A stretch of DNA of 64,000 nucleotides from an uncultured SAR116 cluster alpha proteobacterium (GCA_902528415.1 CABZSR010000002.1:62001-126000), one strand, 5' to 3'. Counted from the stretch's first letter, positions 18,623 to 28,669 are shown. The notes: generated by a model not told the origin, from the letters alone. A program made the numbers and translations.

Positions 18623-20968
18623 CTATTTATTAACTATGTTGGGTTTTTCTAAAATACTTATAGGGGGCAATTCTTTTACAAATTTTTTTACTTCAACTAA
18701 TGTAGAATGAGCTGATGGACCTTGTGCAAGCGAAGAAGTTCCTATGTCGGCAGTTAATACATTTGGGTTACCGTGCACACAAAATCCACCATCGTCAACA
18801 GGGTCGTACCAGGCACCTACTGGAAGAAAAACGACACCCTCCATAACTTCTTTACTAATTACAACTCCCGCAAGACATTTACCTCTTTTATTAAATATTT
18901 CTACAATATCTCCATCCTTTAATTTTCTCGTGAGAGCATCATGGGGATGAATCTTTACAGGTTCTCTACCAGATATTTTCTCTCTCTGACTTTCAGATCC
19001 ATTGTCAAGTTGACTATGTAACCTATTATGTGGTTGACCTGATATAAGTTGAAGAGGGTAATGTTTTGTTAAAGATGAACCCAGCCACTCTTCCTGTTCC
19101 AACCAAGTTGGGTGACCAGGGCAGTCCTTATAATTAAAATTTTCTATAGTTTCTGAAAATATTTCAATTTTCCCAGATGGGGTGGATAAAGGATTTTTAA
19201 TAGGATCTTTTACAAATTCCTCTAACAAAATAGTTTGTTTTTTTGGAGACAATACTTCCTGAAATCCATTTTTCCAAAACTTATCAAACTCAGGCAAATT
19301 AAAACCAGCTTCTTTTGCACTCTCTTTTGCTTCATTCCACAAATATTTTAACCATTGATCTTCATTTCTATTTTCTGTGAATTTGTCTTTAATATTAAGT
19401 TTTGAAGAAATTGATGAGAAAATCTCATAGTCTGATTTTGATTCTCCTATTGGTTCGATAATTTTATGCATTGGTGATATAGTTTGATCCCAATGTCGAA
19501 TTCCAATATCATTTCTTTCAAGTGACGAAGTAGCAGGTAAAACAATGTCAGAGTGTCTTGCTAGGCTATTCCACCAAATTTCGTTTACAATTATACTATC
19601 TGGTTGTTTAAATGCTTTAACAAGTTTTTTTAAGTTCATCTGATGATGGAACGGATTACCACCTGCCCAATATACTAATTTAATATCTGGATATTTTATT
19701 TCTTTACCGTTATACGAGAACATCTTACCTGGATCTAAGAGCATATCTGATATTCTCGCTACTGGTATAAAGTCTGAAACAGCATTTTTAAATTGATCTA
19801 ATGCTGGCCATTTGTGATATTGAACTGGGTTTCCAATACCGTTTTCAGCGCTATATCCAAGGCCAAAGCCACCACCAGGCATACCAATCTGTCCAAGCAT
19901 ACAAGCTAGGACGGTAATCATAAAATGAGGTTGTTCACCATATTGTTGTCGTTGTAAAGCCCACGCCCCAGTAATCATAGTTCTATTATTAGACATCTTT
20001 TTTGCTAAATTATATATTGTGTTACTGGGTATGCCAGTAATTTTAGATGCCCAAAAAGGAGTTTTTGCCTTGCCGTCAGATATTCCTTTTAAATATTTTA
20101 AAAATTTATTATAACCAACACAACGTTTACTTATAAACTCTCTATCAACTAAACTTTCAGTTTCCAAAATAAATGCTAAACTCAGCATTAAAGCAGTATC
20201 TGTCCCAGGTCTTATTTTAATCCATTCTGCTTTACTAATTATATCAGCTTCCATTTCCATGGGGCTAACATTAATAAATTTAATACCCTTTTTTTCACAT
20301 TTTTTAATATAGTCTTTGGTAGTATGTTTGCCCACTCCACCAGAAGTTACTTGGGAGTTTTTAAGTGGCAATCCTCCAAACATAACAATTAGCTGTGAAT
20401 TATCTTTAATATTGTTCCAATCTGTATGTGTATCAAGAAATTTTCTATAAGATAAACCAATAACATGCGGCATAATTGTTTCACTCGCAGCATAAGAATA
20501 AGTGTTAACTGACTTTGTGTAACCACCATAACTATTAAAAAATCTATGAAGCTGGCTTTGGGCATGGTGGAATCTTCCTGCTGACCCCCAACCATAAGAA
20601 CCAGCAAAGAAAGCTTTATTTTTATATTTTTTTTTAATTCTATTTAGTTCAAAAGCAACAATATCTATAGCTTCATCCCAACTTACAGGAACAAAATTAT
20701 CGGATCCACGTTTGTCTCTCGCACGTTTTCCTGTCAAAGACATTTTACTATTAGTAAGTTCTTTTCTTATCTCACGAAGATAACCTTTTCGAACATGTGG
20801 AACTTTTATTCTTAAGTCATCGTCAATGCTATCAATTATTCCGTTGGCGATACTCGATGGGTCTTTATCATTTTCATATGGTCGCATAGCAACAAGTTTA
20901 TCATTTTCTATCTCGGCGTAATAACTTCCCCAATGAAAAGAAGTGGGTTTTCTAATTTTGCTTGGCAT
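18623..20968 (-). CDS. Cytoplasmic molybdopterin oxidoreductase of the DMSO/TMAO/biotin sulfoxide reductase group
   Basis: Large molybdoenzyme of 781 residues. It starts with SFHWGSYYAEIEN, lacks the N-terminal Cys motif for a [4Fe-4S] cluster and has no Tat signal, which together match BisC-type enzymes that act in the cytoplasm. PVSWDEAID, AGSYGWGSAGRFHHAQ, the Mo-ligand Ser region NTYSYAASETIMPHV (about residue 155) and SGQPHNRLHSQLDNG near residue 640 are family marks. It probably reduces an S- or N-oxide. Electrons might come from the adjacent FAD/Fe-S dehydrogenase or a thioredoxin-like donor; neither is shown by sequence. Confidence 0.85.
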   Translation of the reverse strand: MPSKIRKPTSFHWGSYYAEIENDKLVAMRPYENDKDPSSIANGIIDSIDDDLRIKVPHVRKGYLREIRKELTNSKMSLTGKRARDKRGSDNFVPVSWDEAIDIVAFELNRIKKKYKNKAFFAGSYGWGSAGRFHHAQSQLHRFFNSYGGYTKSVNTYSYAASETIMPHVIGLSYRKFLDTHTDWNNIKDNSQLIVMFGGLPLKNSQVTSGGVGKHTTKDYIKKCEKKGIKFINVSPMEMEADIISKAEWIKIRPGTDTALMLSLAFILETESLVDREFISKRCVGYNKFLKYLKGISDGKAKTPFWASKITGIPSNTIYNLAKKMSNNRTMITGAWALQRQQYGEQPHFMITVLACMLGQIGMPGGGFGLGYSAENGIGNPVQYHKWPALDQFKNAVSDFIPVARISDMLLDPGKMFSYNGKEIKYPDIKLVYWAGGNPFHHQMNLKKLVKAFKQPDSIIVNEIWWNSLARHSDIVLPATSSLERNDIGIRHWDQTISPMHKIIEPIGESKSDYEIFSSISSKLNIKDKFTENRNEDQWLKYLWNEAKESAKEAGFNLPEFDKFWKNGFQEVLSPKKQTILLEEFVKDPIKNPLSTPSGKIEIFSETIENFNYKDCPGHPTWLEQEEWLGSSLTKHYPLQLISGQPHNRLHSQLDNGSESQREKISGREPVKIHPHDALTRKLKDGDIVEIFNKRGKCLAGVVISKEVMEGVVFLPVGAWYDPVDDGGFCVHGNPNVLTADIGTSSLAQGPSAHSTLVEVKKFVKELPPISILEKPNIVNK

Positions 20969-21009
20969 TCTTACCTCTTGTCAAGAGTAGACTAATTCTT
21001 AATTTGATT

Positions 21010-23988
21010 TTAGTAAATTATATTATCATCTAGAAATTTAGCAACGTGAATGGCTTGCTTATCTAAACCATCCTTGATTTGGCATCTACATGAGGTTCCA
21101 TCAGCAATAATTTTAATTTCTTTTGAGTTATTTTTTATAGCTGGGAAAAGTTTTTCATGAGCCATTCTCATAGAAATATCATAAGTATCTTTGCCATAGC
21201 CAAATGCTCCAGCCATTCCACAACAACTTGTTTCTATTGTTTCCACGTCTAGACCTTCAATGTAATTTAAAATTTTTTGGATTGGCTTAACAGCATCAAA
21301 TGCTTTTTGATGGCAGTGTCCATGCAGTAACACTTTTTCATTTAATTTTTTAAAGGCAATATTTTTACATTGCTTGGCTAATAATTCTTCAAAGGTATAA
21401 GAATTTTTATTTAAAAGTTCGGTATTCTTATTTTTTAATAATGCAGGTAATTCGTCCCTAAATGACAAAACACATGAGGGTTCTAATCCAACTACACTAA
21501 TACCTTGTGATACATAAGGTAAAAGAGTATCTAAAACGTTAGTTGCCTCTGTTTTTGCATTATCAATCAAACCATTGCTTAAATACGTTCTTCCGCAACA
21601 CATTACTCTCTTCATATTTTTTGATTTCGGAATAAACGGAAAAAATCCTGCAGCATTTAAAACTTTTATTGCGGATCTTACATTTTCTGGTTCATGATAA
21701 CGATTAAAAGTATCTACAAATAAAATAACTGGTGTTTTGTCTTGTGTCTTATCTATTGTATTTGGTAATTCACTATCTTTGAAGTAATCATTTCTCCATT
21801 TGGGAAGAGGCCTTTTAGCTGTGAAACCAAATAATAGCTCACTTATTTTAGCTAAACCTGGCACTTTATCTCTAAGATTCATAATTTTAGACATTTTTGA
21901 TGCTAATGGGGCATATTTTGGAAGGTAAGCGACAAGTTTACTGTTAATATCTAAACCATACTTTTTAGCTTTTAGATAAGATAATTCAATTTTCATCTTT
22001 GACATATCTACACCTGTTGGACATTCTCTTTTGCAGGCTTTACAGGACACACATAATTTCATAGTATCTGTCATTTCTTCACTGATTAAAGCATCTTTTC
22101 CAAGTTGTCCTGAAAGAGCTAATCTAAGAGAATTTGCTCGTCCTCTAGTCGAGTCTTTTTCATCTTTTGTAACTCTGAAAGATGGACACATTACTCCACC
22201 GTCCAATTTTCTACATGATCCATTATTATTACACATTTCAATTGCACCCTGAAAACCACCAGCTTTACCTGTCCACGAAGACCAGTCTAAAAGTGTTTTA
22301 ATATTTTCAGCGTTATAAGATGGCGCATATCTAAACAGATCTCTACTATCCATTTTAGGAGCATCAATAATTTTTCCGGGGTTAAATATATTATTAGGGT
22401 CAAATGATTTTTTTATGATTCTAAAAAAATTATTCATGTTCTTGCCAAACATTACTTCATTGAATTCAGATCTTGCTATGCCATCTCCATGTTCACCAGA
22501 ATAGGAGCCATTAAATTTTTTAACTAAATTACTAGTTTCATTTGCAATATTTCTCATTTTGGAAACATCTTCATGAAGTTTCATGTTAAGAACAGGCCTT
22601 ACATGAAGGCATCCAACGGATGCATGAGCATACCAAGTTCCTTTGGTGTTATATTTATCAAATATTTTATTAAGACCGTCAGTATACTCAGCTAAGTCTT
22701 TAAGCTCAACGGCACAATCCTCAATAAATGAAACTGGTTTTGCATCTTGCTTCATTGACATCATAATGTTTAAACCAGACTTTCTCATTTCACTTACTTT
22801 AGACTGAAGAGAAGTGTCAGTTACATCTATAACTCCACCAGGCTTTTTTGTATTTTTCCATGAGTATCCAAGATCATTAATCAATTCGTGAAGCTTTTTT
22901 AATCGAACTAGATTTTCTTCCATCTCTTCTTCTGCAAATTCAACTAAAAGTAATGATTTAGGATCTCCTTTAACAACCGCTTCTACAGTGGGCTTAAACA
23001 TATCAATTTTTCTTGCAAGCTGTATCATAGTGTCATCAACTAGTTCAACTGCTACTGGATCTAGTGGAACAATATGTTGTGCAGCATCCATTGCTTCATA
23101 AAAAGAAGGAAAGTGACATACACCCATAATCTTTTTTGATGGAAGAGGTGACAATTTTAATGTTATTGAAGATGAATAAGCTAGCGTACCCTCTGACCCT
23201 ACTAACAAATGTGATAAATTTATACCATCACCTACCTTACCATTAGGTCTATTTGCCATTGCATCAGGAAGCAGGGCGTCAATATTGTATCCACCTACCC
23301 TTCGAAGAACCTTTGGAAATTTTGCAAGTATTTCCTCTTTGTTATCTTTAGCTAGTTTCAAGAGATTTAAAATAATTTTGGTAGCAACACCATTACTAAA
23401 ATTGTGATTATCATTTTCTATTTTCCCAAAATTGTATATTGAACCGTCAAATAGTATAGCTTCTATTTCTAGGACATTGTCTCGCATCATCCCATATCTA
23501 ATCGATCTACCACCACAACTATTATTTCCAGCCATGCCACCTATAGTGGCTCTGCTTGAAGTTGAAACGTCTACTGGAAACCACAGTCCAAAAGGTTTTA
23601 AAAAACGATTTAACTCATCCAAAACTATTCCAGGTTCAACAATACAAGTCATTTTTTCTTTATCAAAATCAATAATTTTGTTTAAAAATTTAGAATTATC
23701 AATAACGATAGCTTTATTAACTGTTTGCCCACATTGTGACGTACCTCCGCCTCTGGCTAATAATGGGATATTACCTTCTCTTGCATAGTTAATAGTTTCT
23801 ATTAAATCTTTTTTTGTTTTTGGGATTAACACACCATAAGGAACCATTTGATAAATTGAAGCATCCGTAGCATATCTTCCTTTAGTAAAATTGTCGTAAT
23901 AAACCTCAGCTGAGGTATTATCCTTTAATTTTTTTAATAATTGGTCTGTATCGCCATCTGGCATTGAAATAACCTTTAATTTTGACAT
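21010..23988 (-). CDS. YdiJ-like FAD-linked D-2-hydroxyacid dehydrogenase with Fe-S C-terminal half
   Basis: Fusion protein of 992 residues. Residues 30-500 are an FAD-binding PCMH/VAO oxidase (LLARGGGTSQCGQTVNKAIVID, GGMAGNNSCGGRSIRYGM, ending SGEHGDGIARSEF). Residues 580-990 are a GlpC/LutA-like part with Cys-rich segments CNNNGSCRKLDGGVMCPSF and CVSCKACKRECPTG, then two CCG motifs (VMCCGRTY and ETSCCGMAGAFG). The order and length match YdiJ, which oxidises D-2-hydroxyglutarate or D-lactate-like acids and feeds the respiratory chain. It lies 41 bases before the molybdoenzyme gene on the same strand and is divergent from an aminotransferase that uses glyoxylate. Confidence 0.87.
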   Translation of the reverse strand: MSKLKVISMPDGDTDQLLKKLKDNTSAEVYYDNFTKGRYATDASIYQMVPYGVLIPKTKKDLIETINYAREGNIPLLARGGGTSQCGQTVNKAIVIDNSKFLNKIIDFDKEKMTCIVEPGIVLDELNRFLKPFGLWFPVDVSTSSRATIGGMAGNNSCGGRSIRYGMMRDNVLEIEAILFDGSIYNFGKIENDNHNFSNGVATKIILNLLKLAKDNKEEILAKFPKVLRRVGGYNIDALLPDAMANRPNGKVGDGINLSHLLVGSEGTLAYSSSITLKLSPLPSKKIMGVCHFPSFYEAMDAAQHIVPLDPVAVELVDDTMIQLARKIDMFKPTVEAVVKGDPKSLLLVEFAEEEMEENLVRLKKLHELINDLGYSWKNTKKPGGVIDVTDTSLQSKVSEMRKSGLNIMMSMKQDAKPVSFIEDCAVELKDLAEYTDGLNKIFDKYNTKGTWYAHASVGCLHVRPVLNMKLHEDVSKMRNIANETSNLVKKFNGSYSGEHGDGIARSEFNEVMFGKNMNNFFRIIKKSFDPNNIFNPGKIIDAPKMDSRDLFRYAPSYNAENIKTLLDWSSWTGKAGGFQGAIEMCNNNGSCRKLDGGVMCPSFRVTKDEKDSTRGRANSLRLALSGQLGKDALISEEMTDTMKLCVSCKACKRECPTGVDMSKMKIELSYLKAKKYGLDINSKLVAYLPKYAPLASKMSKIMNLRDKVPGLAKISELLFGFTAKRPLPKWRNDYFKDSELPNTIDKTQDKTPVILFVDTFNRYHEPENVRSAIKVLNAAGFFPFIPKSKNMKRVMCCGRTYLSNGLIDNAKTEATNVLDTLLPYVSQGISVVGLEPSCVLSFRDELPALLKNKNTELLNKNSYTFEELLAKQCKNIAFKKLNEKVLLHGHCHQKAFDAVKPIQKILNYIEGLDVETIETSCCGMAGAFGYGKDTYDISMRMAHEKLFPAIKNNSKEIKIIADGTSCRCQIKDGLDKQAIHVAKFLDDNIIY

Positions 23989-24093
23989 TAAATTCTGTGT
24001 GGAAACTTTTAAATTTAAAGTGTATAGATAAAATAAGTCATTATTTTAATATTTTCAATAAAACTTACTAAGTAAAGAAGGAATTTTTTAATT

Positions 24094-25275
24094 ATGAAAA
24101 AAAAATATATGCCAGGAAAACATTTTTTACAATTACCTGGTCCTTCAAATGTCCCAGATAGAATTTTACGAGCTATGGATTATCCAACAATTGATCATCG
24201 TGGGCCTGATTTTACTAAACTAACTCGAGCATGTCTTGATGGAATGAAATCAATATTTAAAACCACTTCAGATGTAATTATTTTCCCTGCGTCGGGAACT
24301 GGTGCATGGGAAGCGGCTTTGGTGAATACCCTTAGTGAAGGTGATTTGGTATTAATGGTTGAAACTGGTCATTTTGCATCTTTATGGAATAAAATGGCTC
24401 TTAAACTTGGAATTAAAACTGAGTTTTTAGAAAATGACTGGAGAAGAGGTGTTGAACCTGAAAAGTTGTTTGATCGATTAAAAAAAGATACTGAAAAAAA
24501 AATAAAAGCTGTTTGTGTTGTACATAACGAAACATCTACTGGTAGTATTTCAAGGATAAATGAAGTAAGAGAAATAATTGACACCTCAAGTCATAACGCA
24601 TTATTGATGGTAGACACAATATCTGGCTTAGCTTCTCTAGAATATAAACATGACGAATGGGGTGTTGATGTTACGGTGTCAGGATCTCAAAAAGGATTGA
24701 TGTTACCTCCAGGATTGTCCTTTAATGCAATATCTGAAAAGGCTCTATTAGCCTCAAATAAAAATAGTATGAAGAGATCTTATTGGGATTGGAAAGAACA
24801 AATTAAATCTAATGAATCAGGATCTTTCCCTTATACACCGGCCACTAATCTATTATATGGTTTAAAAGAAGCAATAAATATGCTTCACGAAGAAGGGTTG
24901 GCAAATGTTTTTAAACGCCATGACAGGCACGCAGAAGCTACAAGAATTGCTGTTCAAGCATGGGGATTAGAAGTTCTCTGTCAGGAAGAAAAAGATTATT
25001 CCAGTGCTTTAACGGCTGTTAAATTACCAGAGGGTCACAATGCTGACGGCTTACGAAAAATCATACTCGAAGAATTTAATATGTCCCTTGGAAATGGTTT
25101 ATCAAAACTAGCTGGTAAAGTATTTAGAATTGGTCATTTAGGAGATTTCAATGATTTAATGTTAATGGGAACATTAAATGGAGTGGAAATGGGACTTTCT
25201 TTAGCTGGCGTGCCTCATCAAAAAGGAGGTGCTAGTAGAGCTTCAGAATATTTAACAAATAATATTGTAAAATGA
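24094..25275 (+). CDS. Serine-glyoxylate-type aminotransferase (class V, PLP)
   Basis: PLP enzyme of 393 residues. HFLQLPGPSNVPDRILRAM at the N-terminus, FPASGTGAWEAAL, VVHNETSTG, and GSQKGLMLPPGL with the PLP-binding Lys near residue 200 match the serine/alanine-glyoxylate aminotransferase family. It would transfer an amino group to glyoxylate, giving glycine plus hydroxypyruvate from serine. Glyoxylate is the carbon product of AllA, so the enzyme is a sensible sink for the purine pathway. Members called PucG use S-ureidoglycine as amino donor; this is an alternative the sequence does not exclude. It overlaps the malonyl-CoA decarboxylase gene by four bases (ATGA). Confidence 0.88.
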   Translation: MKKKYMPGKHFLQLPGPSNVPDRILRAMDYPTIDHRGPDFTKLTRACLDGMKSIFKTTSDVIIFPASGTGAWEAALVNTLSEGDLVLMVETGHFASLWNKMALKLGIKTEFLENDWRRGVEPEKLFDRLKKDTEKKIKAVCVVHNETSTGSISRINEVREIIDTSSHNALLMVDTISGLASLEYKHDEWGVDVTVSGSQKGLMLPPGLSFNAISEKALLASNKNSMKRSYWDWKEQIKSNESGSFPYTPATNLLYGLKEAINMLHEEGLANVFKRHDRHAEATRIAVQAWGLEVLCQEEKDYSSALTAVKLPEGHNADGLRKIILEEFNMSLGNGLSKLAGKVFRIGHLGDFNDLMLMGTLNGVEMGLSLAGVPHQKGGASRASEYLTNNIVK

Positions 25276-26573
25276 GTAAAATCAATTTTTTTCATGGTTT
25301 AATTAATTCTTTATTTGATAAACCAATAAAAAAAAGACCTTTTAATTTTTTTTCAGAAAAGAAACAACCTTTATCTTCTAAAGACATTATTGAAAACGTT
25401 GCGTCTGCGAGAGGTGAAGTGTCAGCTCTTGAATATGCAGAATTATTAATGCAACATTGTGAGAAATTAAACGATAAAGATTTAATAAATTTTTTTAAAT
25501 TAATTAGGGATAATTTTGATATTTCTACTTCGGAACTCTCTGAAGCTATTGATCAATATAAAATTGGTAGTAATTCAGAAAATTTAATAACTTTTATGAA
25601 ACTTTCAGAACCTAGAAGACGTGAAATTTTTAGAAGATGTAATGGAATATCGAAAGGGACTATAAGATTAGTTAATTTAAGAAAAAGGTTGTTAGGTCTT
25701 TTAAAAAAGAACCCTGAACTTAACGCAGTTGACTATGACCTCGTCTACTTATTTAAAAACTGGTTTAACAGAGGCTTTCTTATTTTAAGGCCGATAAATT
25801 GGGAAACACCAGCACACATACTCGAAAAAATAATAGCTTATGAAGCAGTACATGAAATAAACTCTTGGGATGAGCTCAGATTACGATTAGCACCTAAAGA
25901 CAGAAGATGTTTTGCTTTTTTTCATCCAGCAATGCAAGACGAACCCATTATATTTGTTGAGGTTGCTCTAATGAATAATATTCCATCCAAAATTCAAGAT
26001 GTTTTAGAAGAAGAAAGACAGTTAATTGAGCCACATGAAGCAAATGTTGCAGTTTTTTATTCTATATCAAACTGTCAAAAGGGATTGTCTGGTATATCAT
26101 TTGGTAACTTTTTAATTAAACAAGTTGCTAATGATCTAAAGTTTGAGTTTAATAATATAAAAAAGTTTGTAACTTTGTCTCCAGTTCCAGGATTAAGAAA
26201 TTGGATTAAAAATAAAAATCCTAAATTTGAATTAATGTTGGAAAAATTTAAGAAATCTGAACAATTTTTAAAAATCAAACCTTCTTTAATGAGATATGCA
26301 GGAAACTATTTTTTAAATTCTGATAGATCTGACGGAATGCCTAATGATCCAGTTGCAAGATTTCATTTGGGTAATGGGGCATCTTTAGAACAGATTAATT
26401 ACTTAGGTGATACTTCATTAAATGGTTTAAATTTATCTGGTGGTTTAATGGTAAATTACCTTTATGATCTAGATAAAGTAGAAGAAAATCATGAAGCATT
26501 TATTTCAGATAATAAAATTAATATTTCTAAAAATGCTAAAAAAGATTTAATACAATATGCTAAATATGATTAA
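25272..26573 (+). CDS. Malonyl-CoA decarboxylase
   Basis: Protein of 433 residues in the single-chain malonyl-CoA decarboxylase family, which converts malonyl-CoA to acetyl-CoA and CO2. It has an N-terminal helical domain (about residues 40-160) and a C-terminal GNAT-like catalytic domain with RRCFAFFHPAMQDEPIIFVEVAL (about residues 215-237), ISFGNFLIKQV, KKFVTLSPVPG and DPVARFHLGNG, where the His belongs to the active site. The ATGA overlap with the aminotransferase gene indicates one operon, though the metabolic link is not obvious. There is no sign of mitochondrial-type targeting, so it is a cytoplasmic enzyme. Confidence 0.92.
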   Translation: MSKINFFHGLINSLFDKPIKKRPFNFFSEKKQPLSSKDIIENVASARGEVSALEYAELLMQHCEKLNDKDLINFFKLIRDNFDISTSELSEAIDQYKIGSNSENLITFMKLSEPRRREIFRRCNGISKGTIRLVNLRKRLLGLLKKNPELNAVDYDLVYLFKNWFNRGFLILRPINWETPAHILEKIIAYEAVHEINSWDELRLRLAPKDRRCFAFFHPAMQDEPIIFVEVALMNNIPSKIQDVLEEERQLIEPHEANVAVFYSISNCQKGLSGISFGNFLIKQVANDLKFEFNNIKKFVTLSPVPGLRNWIKNKNPKFELMLEKFKKSEQFLKIKPSLMRYAGNYFLNSDRSDGMPNDPVARFHLGNGASLEQINYLGDTSLNGLNLSGGLMVNYLYDLDKVEENHEAFISDNKINISKNAKKDLIQYAKYD

Positions 26574-26595
26574 TAAATTTTTAAAAGGAAAAAAA

Positions 26596-26982
26596 ATGAA
26601 TATTTTAAAATTTTTACCAATCTTGTTATCAATTATTTTTTTTTCTGCTAATAGCTATGCAAAAGAAACTAAATACAGTTGTAAGCCTAAAAGTGCAGCA
26701 GCAGTAAGATCAAATGGTATCCAAGTTTTTAAAATTACTGGAAAAGAAAAACCAGTCGAAATTACTATAAAAGATGGACAAGGTACAGATTCAGGGTTTT
26801 TTATGGTTAATAAATCAAAATATGAAATCTTAGATTTGGGAACTGGAAAAGCTTATGCTTTTGATAAAAACGAACCATGGACCCACATACAAGATATCTT
26901 TTTTTTAGATAATAACGTTTTATCTTTTATTTTAGCTGCTAACGCATCTATAACTAGATATCTTTGTGATGAAATTAAATAA
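26596..26982 (+). CDS. Small secreted protein, unknown function
   Basis: Encodes 128 residues. The ATG at 26596 is preferred to an upstream in-frame TTG at 26557, because it follows AAAAGGA and starts a clean signal peptide: MNILK, a hydrophobic core, cleavage about after SYA (residue 22). The mature part has two cysteines, one near each end (YSCKP and YLCDE), which could form a disulfide in the periplasm. No family was recognised. It follows the malonyl-CoA decarboxylase gene by 22 bases and may belong to the same transcript. Confidence 0.65.
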   Translation: MNILKFLPILLSIIFFSANSYAKETKYSCKPKSAAAVRSNGIQVFKITGKEKPVEITIKDGQGTDSGFFMVNKSKYEILDLGTGKAYAFDKNEPWTHIQDIFFLDNNVLSFILAANASITRYLCDEIK

Positions 26983-27054
26983 TTATTTTGAAAGTTTGCA
27001 ATAAAAAATTTTAATACCAGTTAAGTAAAAAATATAAATAATTATAGGATTGAA

Positions 27055-28083
27055 ATGTTTACTCGTCCTCGACTAATGAAGTTTTGTAAATCTGTTTTTA
27101 TTAAATTAAAAATGGATGAAGAAAAAGCAATAGATACCTCTGATATTCTAATTGAAGCTGACTTGATGGGACATTCTACACACGGCGTTAGACTATTACC
27201 ATTATATATAAAAGATATTGAAACTGGCAACATGAATGTAGCAGGGGAAAAAGAAATTCTTAAGGATATTGGAAGTTGTTTAACAATTGATGGGAAATGT
27301 CTTCCGGGAATATGGTTAACTAAAAAAGCCTTGAGCCTGTCAGCCAAACGAGCAAAAAAATATGGAACCTCAACGGTCCTTATAAAAAACAGTCACCACA
27401 ATGGTGCACTAGCTGCGTATATGTTGCCAATAATTAATCAGAATTTAGTTCCGATAATTAAAAGTTCCGTTCCTTCCTCAGCTACTGTTGCTCCATTTGG
27501 AGGGACAAAAGCTCTCTTAACCCCTGATCCTATGGCTTTAGGTTATCCTACTAACAATGAACCTGTAATTATTGATATTAGTGCTTCTATCACAACTAAT
27601 AATATGATTGCAGACAAAATAGCTAGAAATAAATTATTTGATTTTGACTGCTTGCTTACATCAGAAGGAATTCCTACTAATGATCCAAAAGAAGTTATGG
27701 AAAAAAACGGCACTGTTATGCCTGTTGGTGGATTAGATTATGGTCATAAAGGCTTTGGACTTGCCCTAGGAATTGAAGCCTTGTCTCAAGGTTTATCTGG
27801 TTCAGGAAGGAGTAAAAAACCAAAATCAATGAATCTTTCAACATTTGTTCAAGTAATTGATCCTGAGGCATTTGCTGGTTTGAAAGCTTTTAAAGATGAA
27901 ATGACTTTTCTTTATGAGCAATGTATTAATAACCCACCCATAAATAAAAATAAAAAAGTAAGGATGCCAGGACAACACGCGTTATTAAGAAGACAAAAAT
28001 CTTTAAAAGAGGGTTTTGAATTAAGTAAAGAAACTATAATAGCATTAAAAAGTATATCTGAAAAATTTGATATAGTTCTTTAA
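27055..28083 (+). CDS. Malate/L-lactate dehydrogenase family (Ldh_2) oxidoreductase
   Basis: NAD(P)-dependent dehydrogenase of 342 residues with the family's LIEADLMGHSTHGVRLLPLYIKDIETG motif (about residues 30-56), VLIKNSHHNGALAAYMLP (His region) and GGLDYGHKGFGLAL near the C-terminus. The family includes sulfolactate, ureidoglycolate (AllD) and Delta1-piperideine-2-carboxylate/pyrroline carboxylate reductases as well as malate and lactate enzymes. AllD would suit the purine cluster, but the gene lies beyond its end and next to an HpaR/HpaI pair, so no specific substrate is claimed. It converges on hpaR with a seven-base gap. Confidence 0.82.
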   Translation: MFTRPRLMKFCKSVFIKLKMDEEKAIDTSDILIEADLMGHSTHGVRLLPLYIKDIETGNMNVAGEKEILKDIGSCLTIDGKCLPGIWLTKKALSLSAKRAKKYGTSTVLIKNSHHNGALAAYMLPIINQNLVPIIKSSVPSSATVAPFGGTKALLTPDPMALGYPTNNEPVIIDISASITTNNMIADKIARNKLFDFDCLLTSEGIPTNDPKEVMEKNGTVMPVGGLDYGHKGFGLALGIEALSQGLSGSGRSKKPKSMNLSTFVQVIDPEAFAGLKAFKDEMTFLYEQCINNPPINKNKKVRMPGQHALLRRQKSLKEGFELSKETIIALKSISEKFDIVL

Positions 28084-28090
28084 ACTTATC

Positions 28091-28594
28091 TTATCTACCA
28101 CGCCATTCACTAATTTCTCCAAGTAAATCTAAGAGAACACTCAATTTTTCTTCTCCATAACGTTTTTGAATAGCTTTATAAATTATATCCATATCAGGAG
28201 CTATTTTATTTAAAACTTCTTGGCCTAGTGAAGTTAAAGATAAGTTTATTCGTCTTCCGTCCTTATCATCAATAAATCTTGTAATAAATTTTTCTGTTTC
28301 AAGTTTTCCAATAATTCTCGATAAACTTGGAGCTAAAATACAAGCATCGAATGCTACTTGACCAGCGTCCGATGTTCCTTTTTCACCCAAAACTCTTAAA
28401 ACTCTCCATTGTTGCTCTGTAAATCCATGCTTAGCTAAAATTGGCCTAAAAGACAACATCATTGCCTCTCTAGCTCTTAACATAGCAATTGGTAAAGATT
28501 TACTAGTTTCTGGAAAATGAGCCGTATCAGTATTACTAATTTCACAATCCCCCAAAGTAGAAATTAACAGTAAGCTAATTTGAAGTAAAATCAA
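28091..28594 (-). CDS. hpaR: MarR-family repressor, HpaR type
   Basis: Winged-helix regulator. The conserved part begins at SLPIAMLRAREAMMLSF and runs through FTEQQWRVLRVLGEKG, ILAPSLSRIIGKLE (recognition helix) and FIDDKDGRRINLSLT (wing), the wording of homoprotocatechuate regulators (HpaR/HpcR). It is divergent from an HpaI-family aldolase, the classic arrangement for a repressor that controls it. The frame starts with a TTG at 28594 and the first 25 or so residues look unlike the family, so the true start may be one of several non-ATG codons downstream, such as the TTG at 28555. Ligand is presumably an aromatic acid, by family only. Confidence 0.8.
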   Translation of the reverse strand: MILLQISLLLISTLGDCEISNTDTAHFPETSKSLPIAMLRAREAMMLSFRPILAKHGFTEQQWRVLRVLGEKGTSDAGQVAFDACILAPSLSRIIGKLETEKFITRFIDDKDGRRINLSLTSLGQEVLNKIAPDMDIIYKAIQKRYGEEKLSVLLDLLGEISEWRGR

Positions 28595-28611
28595 TTTACA
28601 TGTTATTTTAG

Positions 28612-28669
28612 ATCATTAATTTAAAAGATTAAATGATTATTTCTTATTTCGATTATCATAAAGTATGAT
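28612..28669. promoter_or_regulatory. Two dyads between hpaR and the aldolase gene, candidate HpaR operators
   Basis: ATCATT (28612-28617) and AATGAT (28632-28637) form one inverted repeat. ATCATA (28655-28660), a three-base spacer and TATGAT (28664-28669) form a second, tighter one. Both have ATCAT/ATGAT arms and lie in the 112-base divergent gap, where a MarR-type repressor would act on both genes. AT-rich DNA produces short dyads by chance, so this is a moderate call. Confidence 0.4.

Noticed and set aside
27055-28083. Ureidoglycolate dehydrogenase (AllD) as the identity of the Ldh_2-family gene
   Set aside because: The family is right, but the gene is outside the purine block and beside hpaR; no AllD-specific residue could be verified.
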